Source: Siphonodentalium dalli (lineage: Eukaryota; Mollusca; Scaphopoda; Gadilida; Siphonodentaliidae). From it: a stretch of 64,000 nt of DNA. Location: contig CP136067.1 of NCBI GenBank assembly GCA_032622095.1, positions 93,236,707 to 93,300,706 of the forward strand, given 5' to 3'. The position numbers were made by a program, and so were the translations under genes. A model generated the notes under the pieces. That model was not told the DNA's origin. It saw only the letters and a list, made by a program, of their open reading frames with translations, and ran no database searches. The stretch's first letter is position 1, and the number at the start of each line of letters is the position of its first letter. Positions 28,001 through 43,000 of this stretch are shown piece after piece.

Positions 28001-31000
28001 GACATTCATATTATTTTGTTCAGGTGTACGTAGATGGGCATGCGACACAACAAATCGGTTGTGGGTGCTAGCACAGTTAAGAATAGAAGCAGTGGTACAA
28101 GTTATGAGAGAAGTATAATAAGTTATATGACACAAAACAAAACATATATACAACAGGAAACTCATGTGTCGAAACATCTAAACGCGGCTTTATTTACAAC
28201 CAGGAAAGGAAATATGTTGCTGATTTGTGAGGGAGCATGGAGTCGTTTGAGTCCCACATACCACTGTCAAGTGTCGGAATTGGGACGGAAACAAGACCAG
28301 GCTCTCATAAGTATATGTACGAAAAAGGCAGTGTTGTTATGATATCGGGAAGGACATATTCTATGCTCATTGTGAGCCTTTAAAAGTCAGTGCCAAGGAC
28401 TGATTATTAACGCAAGGAAAAGAATATACAAGTGAAAAGACAACTGAAGATTCTAAATCCAGTCAATTAGATTCAAGACAGAATTGGAGAAATAAATAAA
28501 TGATAATTATTCATAGCCACGTATAATTAAGATCAGGTTAAATTGGATTATTAGATTAATCAAGTGAAAAGTATAATAATACATAAAACTGCTCAAATTT
28601 AGTTCAAGTTGGATCAGAGTCCAAAATATATGAATCCAAGTTGAGATTAAAAATTGATGTACAAGCACGAGTCCTGGATATTTAGATTCTGTACCAGCCA
28701 CTGTTGCAGGTACAATAGCATGTTCAAATTTAAATCTAAACAGCTGAACACGGGTTCTATTTAGAATTTAACAAATTCTATTCATCAGGGAATTCAACAA
28801 GAGTTATCCATAACTACTTGAGTTTAATTTAGTTTGGATCAGAATCCGTATCCAGATCCCGTATTAACTTTGAGTTCAAATCAAGAAGCAAAAGGAAACA
28901 AAACCAAACGAAGTCTGTAAGACGTGCTACGATTCACGATCAACGCAGGTATTCATTGACAGGTACAGCAGCGAGTTCAGTGTGCCCTACATAGGAACAT
29001 ATGTATACACAGCGTGCACATGCACATGTGTGTGTCATATAGATTCAGATTCATTTTAATTCTTCGACCAAATTCATGGTTTTAAGAATATAAATGTGCA
29101 TAAACATAGGTTAAACACATAACATATCATTGCTCGCCACCCCAGACGATCAGGATGAGATAATAATTACACAGATAATATAATTAACACAAGATAATAA
29201 TTACACAGGAGAGCAATTAGCTCTTTCATTGATGTGGCAAATAAATTTACACAAGTTTCGGATTATATTTGGTTTACTATTTGAAAGAAGAATGGTAAGT
29301 TTTCTCTGATTATGGAAGTTCCAATAAGATTTCTTGATGTACCTTTTTCTGTTAAGGGCTAGTTCTGGACATTCAAGTAATACGTGGTATTCATCGCCAA
29401 TAGCATTCATTTCACAAAACGTGCATTTGCGCTCAGACTGTGGATTTTTATTCCATCGCCCGGTCTCTTTTGGCAAATAATGGTTCGCCGTTCTAAATCG
29501 GATTAGAGTTATTATATCTTTGTTAGAGGCATGTGAAATAAATTCTTCCATTCGAAACGTTGACTTCAGTATCCTATATGTTTTTCCTTTCCCTGAGTTA
29601 CTCATAGCGGAATGCCAGTTTTGGACAAATTGATCTCTAGAATTTCGTCTATAATTATTCAACAATTTATTTTTGTCAATACCGCGTTGTTGTATATGCC
29701 ATATAAATGTCATACCCGCGTCATCAATGTGCTTTTTGACTGCACTTACCCATGATGATTTTATCGGCGATTCTTCGTATAACGAAAGGGCTAGCTTATA
29801 AATGTTGCTACATAATGAACTCCCGATTCCATTCACTAGTCGTGTCCAATATGTGATCGCTCTTGCCTTAATTTCCAATGTCAATGGGTATCGACCCAGT
29901 TCGCCATAAACCATGTAACTTGGTGTGGTGAGCTTCATGTGTAGAAGGAGTTTACAAAACTTAAGGTGTACACCTTCAATAATTGAGTTATCTCCTATAC
30001 CCCATATTTCACAACCGTATAACAAGATAGGCACAACTAAGGTGTCAAATAATTTGAGTTGAGTTTCTATGGACAGCTTATGCGTTCTTCCAATTTTTAT
30101 CACATCATACATAGCTTTTCGGGCTTTGGTCACTATGTATGTTCTAGTCGCAGCAAACGAGCCAGAACGGCTAAATATAACGCCTAGGTAGTTAAAAGTT
30201 TTAACTATCTCAATTTCTTTACCATTGAATCTGAACGATAAATGTTTCGGCTGCCTACCTCTCGAAAAACATATTATTTTTGATTTCGGTATATTAACTC
30301 TCATAGCCCAATTTGTACAGTAATCTTCAAAATAGTTAAGTTGTTTTTGTAGGTCATCAGCCGAATCAGAGAAGAGTACTGTGTTATCTGCGTATAAAAG
30401 GATAAATAGTTTCAAGTATCTATCAAGTTTATCTTCACAATTTCCAGATATAGATTCCACCCCTCTAATGTCAGTGCTTGCTAAAAAGTTCGTGAGGTCA
30501 TTCACGTAAAGACAAAAAAGAAAAGGTGAGACATTGTCTCCCTGTTTTAAACCAATATTGGAAGGGAATGACTCCGATGTTTGACCATTATGCATTACTC
30601 TAGATTTTATATCCGTGTACATATCTTTTATGACTCTATACATTTTCCCGGATATCCTATTTAGCAGTAATTTATGCCACAAATAATTTCTATTGATCGT
30701 ATCAAAAGCCTTTTCAAAGTCTATAAATGCACAGAACATCTTACGTATTTTCAGCCTGCAGAGCTCGGTAAGAATAGAAATGAGAAATATATTATCAACA
30801 GTAGAGTAGTCCTTCCTGAATCCACATTGGTTGTCATGCAGCAATCCAAATGTGTCAGAATATATGCTAAGTCGGTTACCAAGGACAGATGAGAATAATT
30901 TACTAAAACAACTTGTTATTGTTATGCCCCTATAATTTGACGGGTCATCATTGGTACCTTTGTTTTTGTAAATTGGTATTATATTACCAGTACGCCAAGA

Positions 31001-34000
31001 GTCTGGTATTACACCACAATCAAAAATACAATTGAAAACATCAGTAATAACTGGTAACATAATTACTTCAGATGCTTTTAAATATTCGTTAAAGACGCTA
31101 TCATCGGACGCAGATTTATTATTTCTTAAATGTCGGATAGCTTTGGAAACCTCATCACGCGTGATTCTTGGATTCAAAATATCAGTGATTTTGCTATCCG
31201 TATCTCTGGGCTCTTGGGTTGGTATCTCGACCATCAGATTGGTTTGCAAAGAATTCAATTTTTTGAAATGCTCCGCAAAGTTCTCAATACTGATACTCGA
31301 GTCTCTGTTCGATTTCTTACCTTTTATGATTTGCCAAAAACTCTTGCTATCAGTGTTTTTAAGTTTGTCCATTTCAATTGTCAGATTGTTTTCATAGATC
31401 GCCCTGGCTTTACTTATACATTTTTTATATTCGCGTTCACTGTGTCTCAATTCTGCTCTATTTTCGTCAAGGGGATCTTTATGAAATCTGCGTTTCGATT
31501 TTTTGTATGCTTTCCGCGCTACACGACAATCTTCAGTAAACCATGCTCTTTTGTTATTTTGTTGTTCTTTTGCATTATCATGATTTTTAAATATATTTTT
31601 TGAGTGTCTACAGCCGAGAGTCTTCTTCGCAGAGTCGACCAAGATTGCAGATAATGAGTCTGAAATTTTAGAGATAATAGCTTTGGTTGGTTTATTTCCG
31701 CCGATGGATTCTATTTCTCGTACGATCTTATCCACGTCATCTGTGTTTATATTGTTAGTAAATTCATGTGATTTAGTTGCTATCCAAGGTTTTGGTCTCG
31801 TAGGCTCCAGTATGGTGGTTTCGGTGTTTGTTCCCAACTGTTGGTTATCAGATTGTACCTGATGGGCATTCAGTCGAAATGATAACGCAGTATGTGCGTC
31901 TGATAATAGAGAAGAAAATTCATGTACTCCGAAATCGTTGACTAAATTCAAGGTACCAGGCGAACAAATAGTATAATCAACAACTGAAGATTGCTTGCAT
32001 GTAAGTTCCCCTACTCCTTTGTCGCGACCGGCTCTGCCGTTTATGATATATAACTCTCTACATCTGCAAATATCCAGGAGTAGTCTTCCAAATGTGTTAG
32101 TTGTTTTATCCCTACTCGTGCGTCTTACATTCATATTATTTACAGTGAGTATATTCAGGTTAGGACGGATAACTTCTGTCAATTCGTCTCGATCATTGTC
32201 GTCGAATTTACAGAAATCATCGGCGTCTGACGTACGTGCATTGAAATCGCCTGTGATGATCATATTATCATAATCTAAACCTAGACTGATTAGTTCACAG
32301 ACTAAGTCGTTGTATGCTTCTCTACCTGAGTATTTTGAAGTTTCAGGAGGAATATACACCGTGCCAATGAGTACATCTTTGTCAATTTGAAGTATATTTT
32401 TTGAGATTCGGAGCCAATGTACAAATTTACTATTTGAGTTAATGATCTTCAAGTCATTCGCAATCGAATTTCTATACCCAATAGCTATACCACCAGATTT
32501 CCTTTGCATGCTAATCGATTTTCGGTTTTTGAATGTAAACGTGAAACCTGGCAATACTATATCATCACAATCGTCTGTTTTCGATTCAACAAAACATAAA
32601 ATATCATATAGTTCACAAAGTTCAACAAATTCTGGACAGTTCAGCTTATTTCTGAGCCCACAAACATTAAGAGTGAGAATTTTCAAGTCATTTACATCAT
32701 TTACAGTTCGTTTTCGCTTTCGGTGATGTTGTTGTTGTTGTTGGCCACTTTTGTCAATCAACAATTGCTCCCCTGGCCTGTCCTAGCGCGGACTCGAATT
32801 AGTGCGTCTGTGTTTATTGGCTGCACCTGGGCTAAGGTGTGACTTCGGTGTTTGAGTGTTCTGTGGCTGGGAATCGCCCCGACCCCCACTCCTACCGCGA
32901 GAATACTGAATGTCACTTTCTGGCACATATAGTTCATTATTGATATATAGCCTATTCCTCACGAGTTTTGCATGTTTTCCGGCCTTCTTGGCAGAATGCA
33001 TGATCGGTAAAAGTAATTTTCGCTCGTTGTTTATGCTATCTGGGAATTGCTCACTTATGGAGAATGGACTGCCTTTCGACTGATACGATTCTCTCAAAAT
33101 ACGGATCTTGTCGGGGTAATAAGAGAACCTTGCAATAATAGGCCTCCGTCCGTCAGATGGTTTGCCTAACCGATGAACATTCCCGAAGAAAATCATGTGG
33201 CTGTCCTCGAATCCCATTTCATCATGTAAGAATTTCCTGAGAAGAATTTCCGTATTTTCTCCTCGTGTTTCGTAGATTCCACGGAATATGAGGTTGTACT
33301 TCATGGATCTTATTCTCAGGTCAAGAACTTCTTTTTCGAGTTCTGAATTCGACGAACTGAGCTGTTTGATGAGTATGTCAGCTTCTGATTGTTTCTTCGT
33401 CATTTCACACATATGGTCATCAAAATATTTTCTCATACAGACTATGACAGACATACATACATATAGGAATATCAATTTCGACATTCGTGTTACACATACC
33501 CCATTAGCCACACCAGTAGGTCATGGGTATATAAGTACATCGGGCACCCAAAACAGTGTGCTACTACTAAATTGCGTTTATTAATCATTAGGAAGAGAGA
33601 AAGAAGAAAAAAATTAGAACCCCCACCCCTCAATACATATAGGTTATCACCACCATGTGTGTTTCTGAGATCCGTATTCAAGTCGCGCTGCCTTCTCTTG
33701 GCAGTCTATATCGACGAGTCCGTAGGACGAGTCGATAGACAGCCCAGAGAAGGCAGCGAGACTTGAATAAGGATCTCGGAAACACACAGGGTGATGATAA
33801 CCAATTTATCTTACAATTCGTCCCATAAAAATGCAATAACTATTTTATTACGCGCAACACACAACGTACACAATTCTCAGCACGCGACGTTGTGATAAGT
33901 CAAATTCTGAGAAATTCACGTCACTATTAAAATTCACTTTGGCTGGAATCCGATTCAATGAAGAGGCGACGATATTTTCGTTTCATATGTTCGACATAAT

Positions 34001-37000
34001 TGTCACTTTTAACAGGATAATTGTATTATTTTATGGTGCAATTTCCTTGGATAGTGATAGTTTTGGCGAGAGGCATTGCCGGAGATGACTGTCCATTCAG
34101 AGTTTTGGTGAATTTTTAACTTTCCGACACTTCGACAATCGAGTTCTGACTCGCACTAAAATAACCCATTTAGAGGAAATGCAATAAATCACGGACTTTT
34201 CGTAAGTATTCTGTTTTATATCCTTAACATAACATAAAATTAATTTGATTTTCCCTTCTGTATTTTATCGAATAAAAATGCGTTCAGTAGCTTTTGATCA
34301 AGACCGTACTGAATTACGGGGAATTCCCTACTTCGCTAAAATAGAAATTGTCAAAATAGTCCGTATTCGTGCGCGCTGTAAACAATGTGTAAACTTCGTT
34401 ACTTTTTCGATTTCCAAACATTTTTGGGTGGTTATTTTGAGCTTTTTGGGCCCTGTCTCCACATTTTGTCAACTTTATTGAACTAATTATTGATTATTTT
34501 ACATTCGTAGCACACGAGTATATTATTTTACGACTTTTAGTTGGTTATTTAGACGTTTTGTTTTGAAAACAAGTCAGTTGTCGAAACGCACGTGTACCAG
34601 CTGTTGCCATCGAAGATATCCTTGTTGCCATCCAGGATACAAGATCGGAAACCGCCTAGGCGTTTTCGCGTGTATTTGATGAAATATAGCTATATTGTAA
34701 GATAAAAGTCAATACACGACAAGCGAGGACCAGATAATTGCATTGTCTCAAATATGGGGGCAGAGGGTTGTATGTCGAGGAGAGAGCAAATAATATATAT
34801 ATGTAAGGAGAGGAAGATATTAGGTGAGGTGAAGACCTCACCCTCCCTAAATTGGTGCAGAAATGGTCACGCCCCTGTGTAGTGGACTCCTTCACAGAAG
34901 ACAAGGAAGATGATTGTTTTGTCATATAGGTGCTGGGTGGGAGGGGGATATCCAGGCCAGGACACTTAACAAAAATTGACCTCAAAAAACCTTTTTTATG
35001 GTCATTTCAGGATTAAACTATCAAATGCGTGAACAAAATTAAATTTCTCATTTAAAAATAATTATATAAAAAAAAGAAAACTTTAAATAAAAATGAAACA
35101 TTTTTCAGGGTCAAACGATATCAAATTAGCGAAATTTTTGTTTAGTCATACACGTGGGAAGATATCCAGGGAGGGGTACATATCCTAGGATATACATTTA
35201 ATAGTTAATTCAGACAATTAATATTTATGCAACATTCTCTCGCGAGAACAGCAAGAGAATATTAATATGAAGGGATTTTCATAAACCGTTCTGTTTTATA
35301 TTTTTAAATACTCATATCTGCCTTTTTATGATTATCAATTTGCTTTAAATTCTGGTTTCCATGGTTACGGAATGGTTTTATGTTAATAATAGAGAAAGCC
35401 TGTTTTAAGACAGAATCAACCTAATAAATGTGGTCACATTTGTTCGTTTAATTATACATGTAGGCATGTGCATGTCTTATCAGGTAACACAATTGCCAGG
35501 GTGACTGCACAGCACACAAGCACACCACATGATGAGAGGCTAATTAATTGACAGGTTGACAAAAAGGTTTTTAGTCAAACAAGGAGATTAGCGGAAAGTA
35601 AAAGTGGGTGTCTGATCTTTCACACTCATTCGCTGTGGTGGGAGGAGCTTACGGTTGCTAGGAGACAAGGAGTCTGCAGAAATAGTTTAATTAGATAAAA
35701 AACTCTTATGCTATAATACACATTAAAACACACCTGCATATTGTCCCTTTGTCTTGATACGTCTGTTATCCGCCAAAATGCACAAGCATTTGGGTAGCAT
35801 GTATGTTCTAATAACGCCCACGGTTATTCTTTCAATAATAAACGGGTATTCTTTTAAGAATACCCGTGATCATTATTAAGAATACACAAGGGATTATTTG
35901 ATAGGTAATTCGGTCGCGAGTCGAGAACATCGAATAGTACAACACACAAAACGATCGACTACCGTAACAGGGACTCACATGTGGCAACAGCAGGGGTGGA
36001 AGGGGGGATATTAAGTAATTAGCGAGGAATTTGTTGGTGTTGAGACAAACAGTCACATATTTTCATAGTTTTGGCCTGATCACCTCCAATAATGTTTGCC
36101 GAAGACTCAATCTACGTATGAGCAAACGTTCGCCCTTTATGGTCAGTTCTGTCAAAACGGGCACTAAATCCCTGTGCTTTAAACTCGAGTGTCGGTACCA
36201 ATGGGAGGGTCAGTGCACATTTGTGATCTTAATTTTTATGTCAAGTGCGTGGCGTTTATTTGTCACAGCATTTCTTCTGAGAACAGAAACAAATGCCATA
36301 ACTATTTCATATTTAAAACAAATCCAGCCAATTATCAACTGTTGGTACATATTCCATAACCAGGTTTGAACAGCAACGCGTGCATACTTGAAACCTCCGC
36401 GTGAGGTTATACATAGACTCATAGTGGGTACATGTATCATGGAAACTCTTGCATGATAATCTACCAATGCCTAGTTGTGTCGATCATAGTTATAATATGT
36501 TGGTTTGCTTGAAAGTGCCAGGTGCATCGGTGTCACTGACTAGTGTTTTGTCTAGCCAAAGTTTATATTTGAAATATAAAAATGTAAACAAATTCCACCA
36601 CCATAGTTATAATATGTTGGTTTGCTTGAAAGTGCCATTATTATGTATCAGAGTCACTGACTAGTGTTTTGTCTAGCCAAAGTTTATGTTTGAAATATAA
36701 AATATACACAAATTCCACCACCATAGGCATACGAAGAACACATAAGGCCAATGTTCGCAGAAATGGCTGCCATTTTATCCGCCATTTTGAATTTAGCCAT
36801 ATATAAAAGATAAAATTGTCAACGGGTATAGAGCCTGGTACATGGCCAACTCAAATTGAAACAAAGTGAGCAGTTTTCGGTGCAGTTACTGGGCAACAGC
36901 AATGCATAATGGATAACATCAAGAGAAAAACCTACATTTTCACCAAAATGGTTGCCATGGCAACCATGGCCAATTTCCGGCTTGGCGTGATATCCAAATT

Positions 37001-40000
37001 GACTTGTATTCATGTGTTGTAGATGTATGCCAATTTTGGCGCTATTACCATAAAATGCACAATTTTTCATTTATCCGCACCACTAGTAATAGATCACTGT
37101 GTTTTGTTAAGTGATTCATTCTACTTATATTCTACTTACGTTGGCCGACGTTGTTTATGAGACAATCTATTCGCCCAAATCTCTCAACGGTTTTGTTGAC
37201 AAGGTCCTGTAAATACATAATTTGTTATTAGCGAGTTTGCGATACCCGTCCGATGGGAACGGGTACGGGTATATCGGTGAACATCGCCACGGTCACTTGT
37301 GTACTTTCAATGCGGCACATAAAGCGATAGCGATTTGGAACGGGTAGATGTGTCCCATTTACCGGTAACCTTTCACTACTATTTTCTCACTCAAAGGTTC
37401 ATGAATTCCATGAAATTCCAGTCAGCTATGCTTTAACCTATTTATTGCAAGATTCCATGGGCAAATATCATTGATAAAGTTGTCATTTTAAGACAGGTTT
37501 TATGTTCAAATTATCGAGGCGGCTTCTAGCACTTAGATAAATACGAAAGGCCGATCTTTATAATAACAACTTTGTTCACTGCATTATATTAATGACAGGC
37601 TGCTGCGTAGATTGTGCAAAAGACGCAGTCTCGACCGATTGCAGAGACGTGGCTATAGACGGTCTCCGCGTTAGGATGGGTGTCCACCTTCGAATTTCTA
37701 GCTATACACCCCTTTGAATCATATCAAACTCACAAGTTTGCGCGTAATTCCATTTGCACATCCCTTTGGGCTTTGATTTTTCCCAACTGGTCCCTCACAA
37801 CTGCCTGGAGGGTAGCATATTCTAAATTAATCAGTAGTTTTTGTCACTAGTCGGGGGAGGGGTGTGTATAATCGCATGGGCCGACCATGCAGTACAAGAA
37901 AATGTGTAGATCTGAACCTGAAAACTCCTAATATCCTAATATCTAGAGGTCTAACGCCATGAAAATTCACCCCGATTTGTTTTTCCTTAAATTAATTATC
38001 AGTTACTGACTGGCCGATGGGGAGGGACCGAGACACATCGGATCGACCATGGTTGGGCCCGGTGTGAGAATTTTTGAAATATGAAAATGAAATTTGCTAA
38101 ATCCTGGCATCAAGACGGGCATCAAGCTTTCCAATTGTTCGACATTTTGAGACCTAAAACCCACAAAGGTTGGAAAATTTCCAATAGCTTCTGATAGCCA
38201 TTTCAGTCAAATTTGTTTTTACTTATAATGGGAAAATATGCAAATGTTGGTCTAAAGGCTACAAATTCTCCACTAATAAATTGTTGGAAAATCAAACTAC
38301 GAGAACATTTTCAACCTATTGTTGGTGTGAAACTTTCAACAAATGTTTTGTCAGGTATATAAAATTTCCAACTGTTGAACAATTGACCAAAGTTTGGGGG
38401 TGAGACACCCTTGTCGTCACGTCCCTTCTCAATCCTTTGTACAAGGGCATCAATATATCGTTGATTTATCCATGTATTGCACATTTGAATAGAACCGTTT
38501 AGTTACTTGATCGTATGTAGGTGGGGACCGAATTTTCATTTTAATAGATATTTACCATCTGAACGCACATGGCGCATTTGAACCATAATACTGTGTATAA
38601 TGTAGTGGGGATAATTTTGGTCGCCAAAGACACGAAATACCTACACAGAATCGACCAAATCTAAGCATAATCAGAGCGAGTTTCAGCTGTTTTCTGTTTT
38701 TGCACAGATGTGAAGCAAGCGCTCTTTATTCAATCCGTATAATAAACAGACAACATTTTAACACCTTTTATCGTTACTAAATTTAAATTTTCAACCTACC
38801 TCCGGGGTTAGATCCCAACAAAAATCCCAATTCTTGGGATAAATATTCCATTGCCCCGACCCTTCGATCTGTTGAAAGATTCCAAACCAATGTTTACTTA
38901 ATATGACTAAATATTCCCCAACTAAAATAAGGGACACATTCGGTCTTATATCTGACGAAAGTACATGTATGACATTATTAGACCCTGATTCTAAAACAAT
39001 ACATTTTACACCGACTATTGGTTGACAAATTTAACTATAACGTAATTGTATATATATTTGAGCTATCATAATATATTTTCTAAGTCTGAAAATTCCCACC
39101 GATTTGTAGTCAACACTCGATCGGTCTATGGCTTGTAAAATCCAATTGTTGAAAATGTTACCAAGATGAGTGAAAGAAAAGCACCAACCCCTTCCAACTG
39201 AACTGCCGCCCCGCCCTTGATGAAAGCAACTGATTAACCTGAGCTGAGGCCCATCTAATCTAAATAAAAATCTACAACAATCCATAATGGTAAGTATAAG
39301 ATCAGCCAATAGAATGGGAATAACAATCTATCTATATCATAATATCTTTTTTGTTGCAGTTCTGCCCGTAAAACAGTTTGCGATCACAAAACGTGTACCG
39401 GTACGGGTACCGGTTTGAAATCGCAAAATCCCTATTAACTGGAGAAACGATAGATCGATAACTTCAAACGTCGTGCTCTAAACTACCAGCGGTCATATAT
39501 ATGGTGCATGTGACCGCCATAATTTCTGGTATACCTTATTATTCGCGCACTTTAAATTCGGGCACCGTGCTGCGCGAATTCAAAAAAAGTCTTGTATCTG
39601 GGAGTTTCAGTGCTTATAGTAGTTCATTAATAAGATACGTGTATATTAAATGCGACATCGAATACAGCATAGCTGCATCATCATTTTGTTTTGAAGATGT
39701 GTGTTTATGCATGCAACAAATACTCATTCTGGTATTAAATAGTTAAACGGACATGATTGAAATGAACTCGAATGAAGTAACACCACAACCGCGTAGGCTG
39801 CTGAGAAAATCAACACTATATATAGTCTTGTATGCGTGTATTAAATAGTTGGGTTGAACTAATTAACTCAGACTGTTTCACCCCAGAGTTGTGGATATGG
39901 AGATGTGATTTCGTGCACATTACGCCCGGATTTAGTGGAATATGTGTACATGTATATGTCGGATACAATCATCGAAACATCGAAGATTTTACCATGATTT

Positions 40001-43000
40001 ATCGCTTTACAGGATAATAGTGGTGTTGATATAGGTTGTCCGCATACACATATATAATGGTCTATTCAATACAACGTTCCGCAATGTACATGTAACTCAT
40101 TAACATATCCGTCCTATATATTATCCTTATGGTTTGGTGTAAACTTAGGTGTCGTACTAATTTGCGCTTTTAAATTCGCACACAAGTGGGTGCTCGAAAA
40201 ATAGTACTGCGCGAATTTACATACAAGTAAGGTATCGATAACGATGGAACATATTTATTCGTACACAAATGTGCATGATGCGACCAAAGCATGTCTCGTA
40301 AGTTCAACAACGATGATTACCGTTTATTTATTACATCATATCAGATACTCGACAAATAAGGGTTAACACATGATATGACATACAGTACTAAACAGATACT
40401 CGTCACTTAGACAAATGGGTTGGTTAAAACATGATACGACGTACACTCCTAATACCAGATACTCGTCACTTATAAAAAATAAGGGTTAAAAGATAACATG
40501 ATGTACATGCACTCCTAATAGCATACACTTGTCTCTTAGACGCATAATGGTTAAACGTGACATGATGTAATAATTCCTATTATTATATGATCATAAGTTT
40601 CTTTCCCAATTCCTATGTTATAACATAACGAAAAAATCGAGATATCTAATGATGTTCACCTCATTAATCAAACAAGGGGTTAATAACAGTTATGAGTGAC
40701 GTCAGATAATTCAGGGGTTAACATAACTTATTATTAGACCTGAAAATAGAGAGGATTTTCCCAGCGACGTTCAACGTCACAACGTCTTGTCCAATCAAAG
40801 CGAATTTCATATAATAAAACAGTTATCGCATTGTTTCTTAGTTGACACGAGGAATTGTCAGCCCTTGGAAGTCAATATTCACCTCGGCCTACGGCCTTGG
40901 TGAATATTGACTTCCTCGGGTTGACAATTCCACGGGTCAACCTCGAAACAATGCGATAACTGTATAATATCAGATACACGTCACTTAGACATATAATCGT
41001 TAAAACAGGATATGACGTACACTCATACTATCGGATATTCGTCACTTAGACAACTAAGGGTTAAACATGATTGACGTACACTTCTATTTGAATGAATGTG
41101 GTGTTTACTGTCGCTTTCAACAACTAAGGCCATATCACAACATTGCCAGTTTTAGTGGTGGATGAAATCCGCACACTTACGGCTAATCTGACAGTGAGTT
41201 CAATGGCTAATAAACTTGTCGACCATGTGCGGCAAATAACCGGCCATCGGCGAGTAACTGGCAACTCCACCATATAGCGATTTCGAGTTACAAAGTCCAC
41301 GATAGAAACATGTGGACTGAACCCTCATCGCCAGCGCTTGGAGTTGTAACCCTTACCGACTGAGCCACCAATGCCCCCGCACACTCCTAACAACCTTTCA
41401 TTTTGTAAGATGTACGTAGAATTCATAGTCGCTGTTAGCTGGCATTGTTTGATGAGACGTGGTGTAGCCACCCTCCCCCAGCGTAAATATGTATTCCAAG
41501 ATACCGCATTTTTGAATCTCGCCAATATAGCCCAATAATATAATAATAGGCATATATTACAGTTGTTAGATACGCACAATCACATGATTCACTTATATTT
41601 TGTTTGTGATCTTTGTATATACTGATGTCATAAATACTATTACATGATTTTTATTATTGATAATATGAGATAAAAACTGGTATACGGTAGTTTATCACCC
41701 AAACAATTGCTGTTCAAGGTTCGACAAAAAGAGTGGTACACAGCCTTAATTTATATCATCAAAATGTTCATATTTTGACATTCCTCAATCAATGGCAAGT
41801 TTTGAGTTTCAAACGTGATATATTGACGTTATAGACATAGTACTGCAGAATATGTGATTTTGTTGCGTTACCTCTGGTGGGAGCATACCTACCGATAGCT
41901 CGGATTCTTGTGTGACGTCACATTTTATGAACCAGGCGCTTCCTTCACCACGTGAGTTGCATTCTGTCTCGACTTCTCTTCCGTCGGTCTCTGGAATGAC
42001 GGGCAATAAAACAAGAGGCCAATGTGTCAATTAATCCTTTCATGACGGGGGCTGCGCTGGTGCAGCATTAAACACCCTAATAGCTGGCACATATATATAT
42101 ATATATATATATTAGCAGGTGGACCCGACTTCGTCCGGGCTGTTTCCCCTCTGCTTTTCGGCGAATTGCGCGATTTGACCTTGAATTATCCATTTTGAAG
42201 GTCAAGGTCAGGTGGGGTCAAGATTTGACCCATCCAAAACAGTGCCCGGACAAAAGTACCCGACAAAAGTACCCGTCGAAATACATCCGGTTTTACCCGA
42301 TTTGACCTTGAATTGATCATTTTGAAGGTCAAGGTCAGGTCTGGGTCACGATTTGACCCGTCAAAAACACTTAGTGGAAAAAAGTATCCCTATGTATCAA
42401 ATTTCGTGGAAATTCCATCAAAATTCGCGATTTGACCTTGAATTGACCCGATTTCAAGGTCAAGGTCACGCCGCACGGGCAAATGAATAGGCTTATGAGA
42501 CTCTCCATACGAAAGTATCCCTAGACACTAATTTTCATCGAAATCCCGTGATATTCGGGCGTTTGACCTTGAAGTTACCCGATTCAAGGTCAAGGTCACG
42601 TCGCACGGACAAATTAATAGGCCTATGCCACTCCCCGGCCGAAACTACTCCCACATACCAAGTTTCATCGAAATTCCGTGATATTCGGGCGTTTGACCTT
42701 GAGATAACCCGATTTCAAGGTCAAGGTCACGTCGCACGAACAAATTAATATGCCTATGCCACTTCCTGGCCGAAAATACACCCACATACCAAGTTTCATC
42801 GAAATCGGCTCAGCCGTTTTCGAGTTCATCGCGATCACACACACACACACACACAGATCTTCCAAAATAAAAAGAGCATGCACTGGCTTTACAAGGTCAA
42901 TGTAAATATTGTTAGTCCATTGTATTCTCTTATATATGTGAGGCGCCCTATGGGCACGGGGTTTTCGCAAAATTTCAATAAAGCTCCAGTCATGAAAGGG

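Larger units (their letters stand above)
29040..33560 (-). mobile_element. Nearly full-length CR1/Jockey-like LINE in intron 4
   Basis: Covers ORF1, ORF2 and a short 3' UTR that ends near 29045 with a repeated GAATCT hexamer tail (minus strand). A direct repeat of TAATAATTACACAG occurs in the 3' UTR (about 29160-29210). The 5' limit is approximate. Minus orientation, the same as the host gene. Confidence 0.75.

Noticed and set aside
33700-33740. GAGTCCGTAGGAC core resembling a hammerhead ribozyme stem II
   Set aside because: The required CUGAUGA and GAAA core strands are not present; it is the loop of a palindromic MITE.
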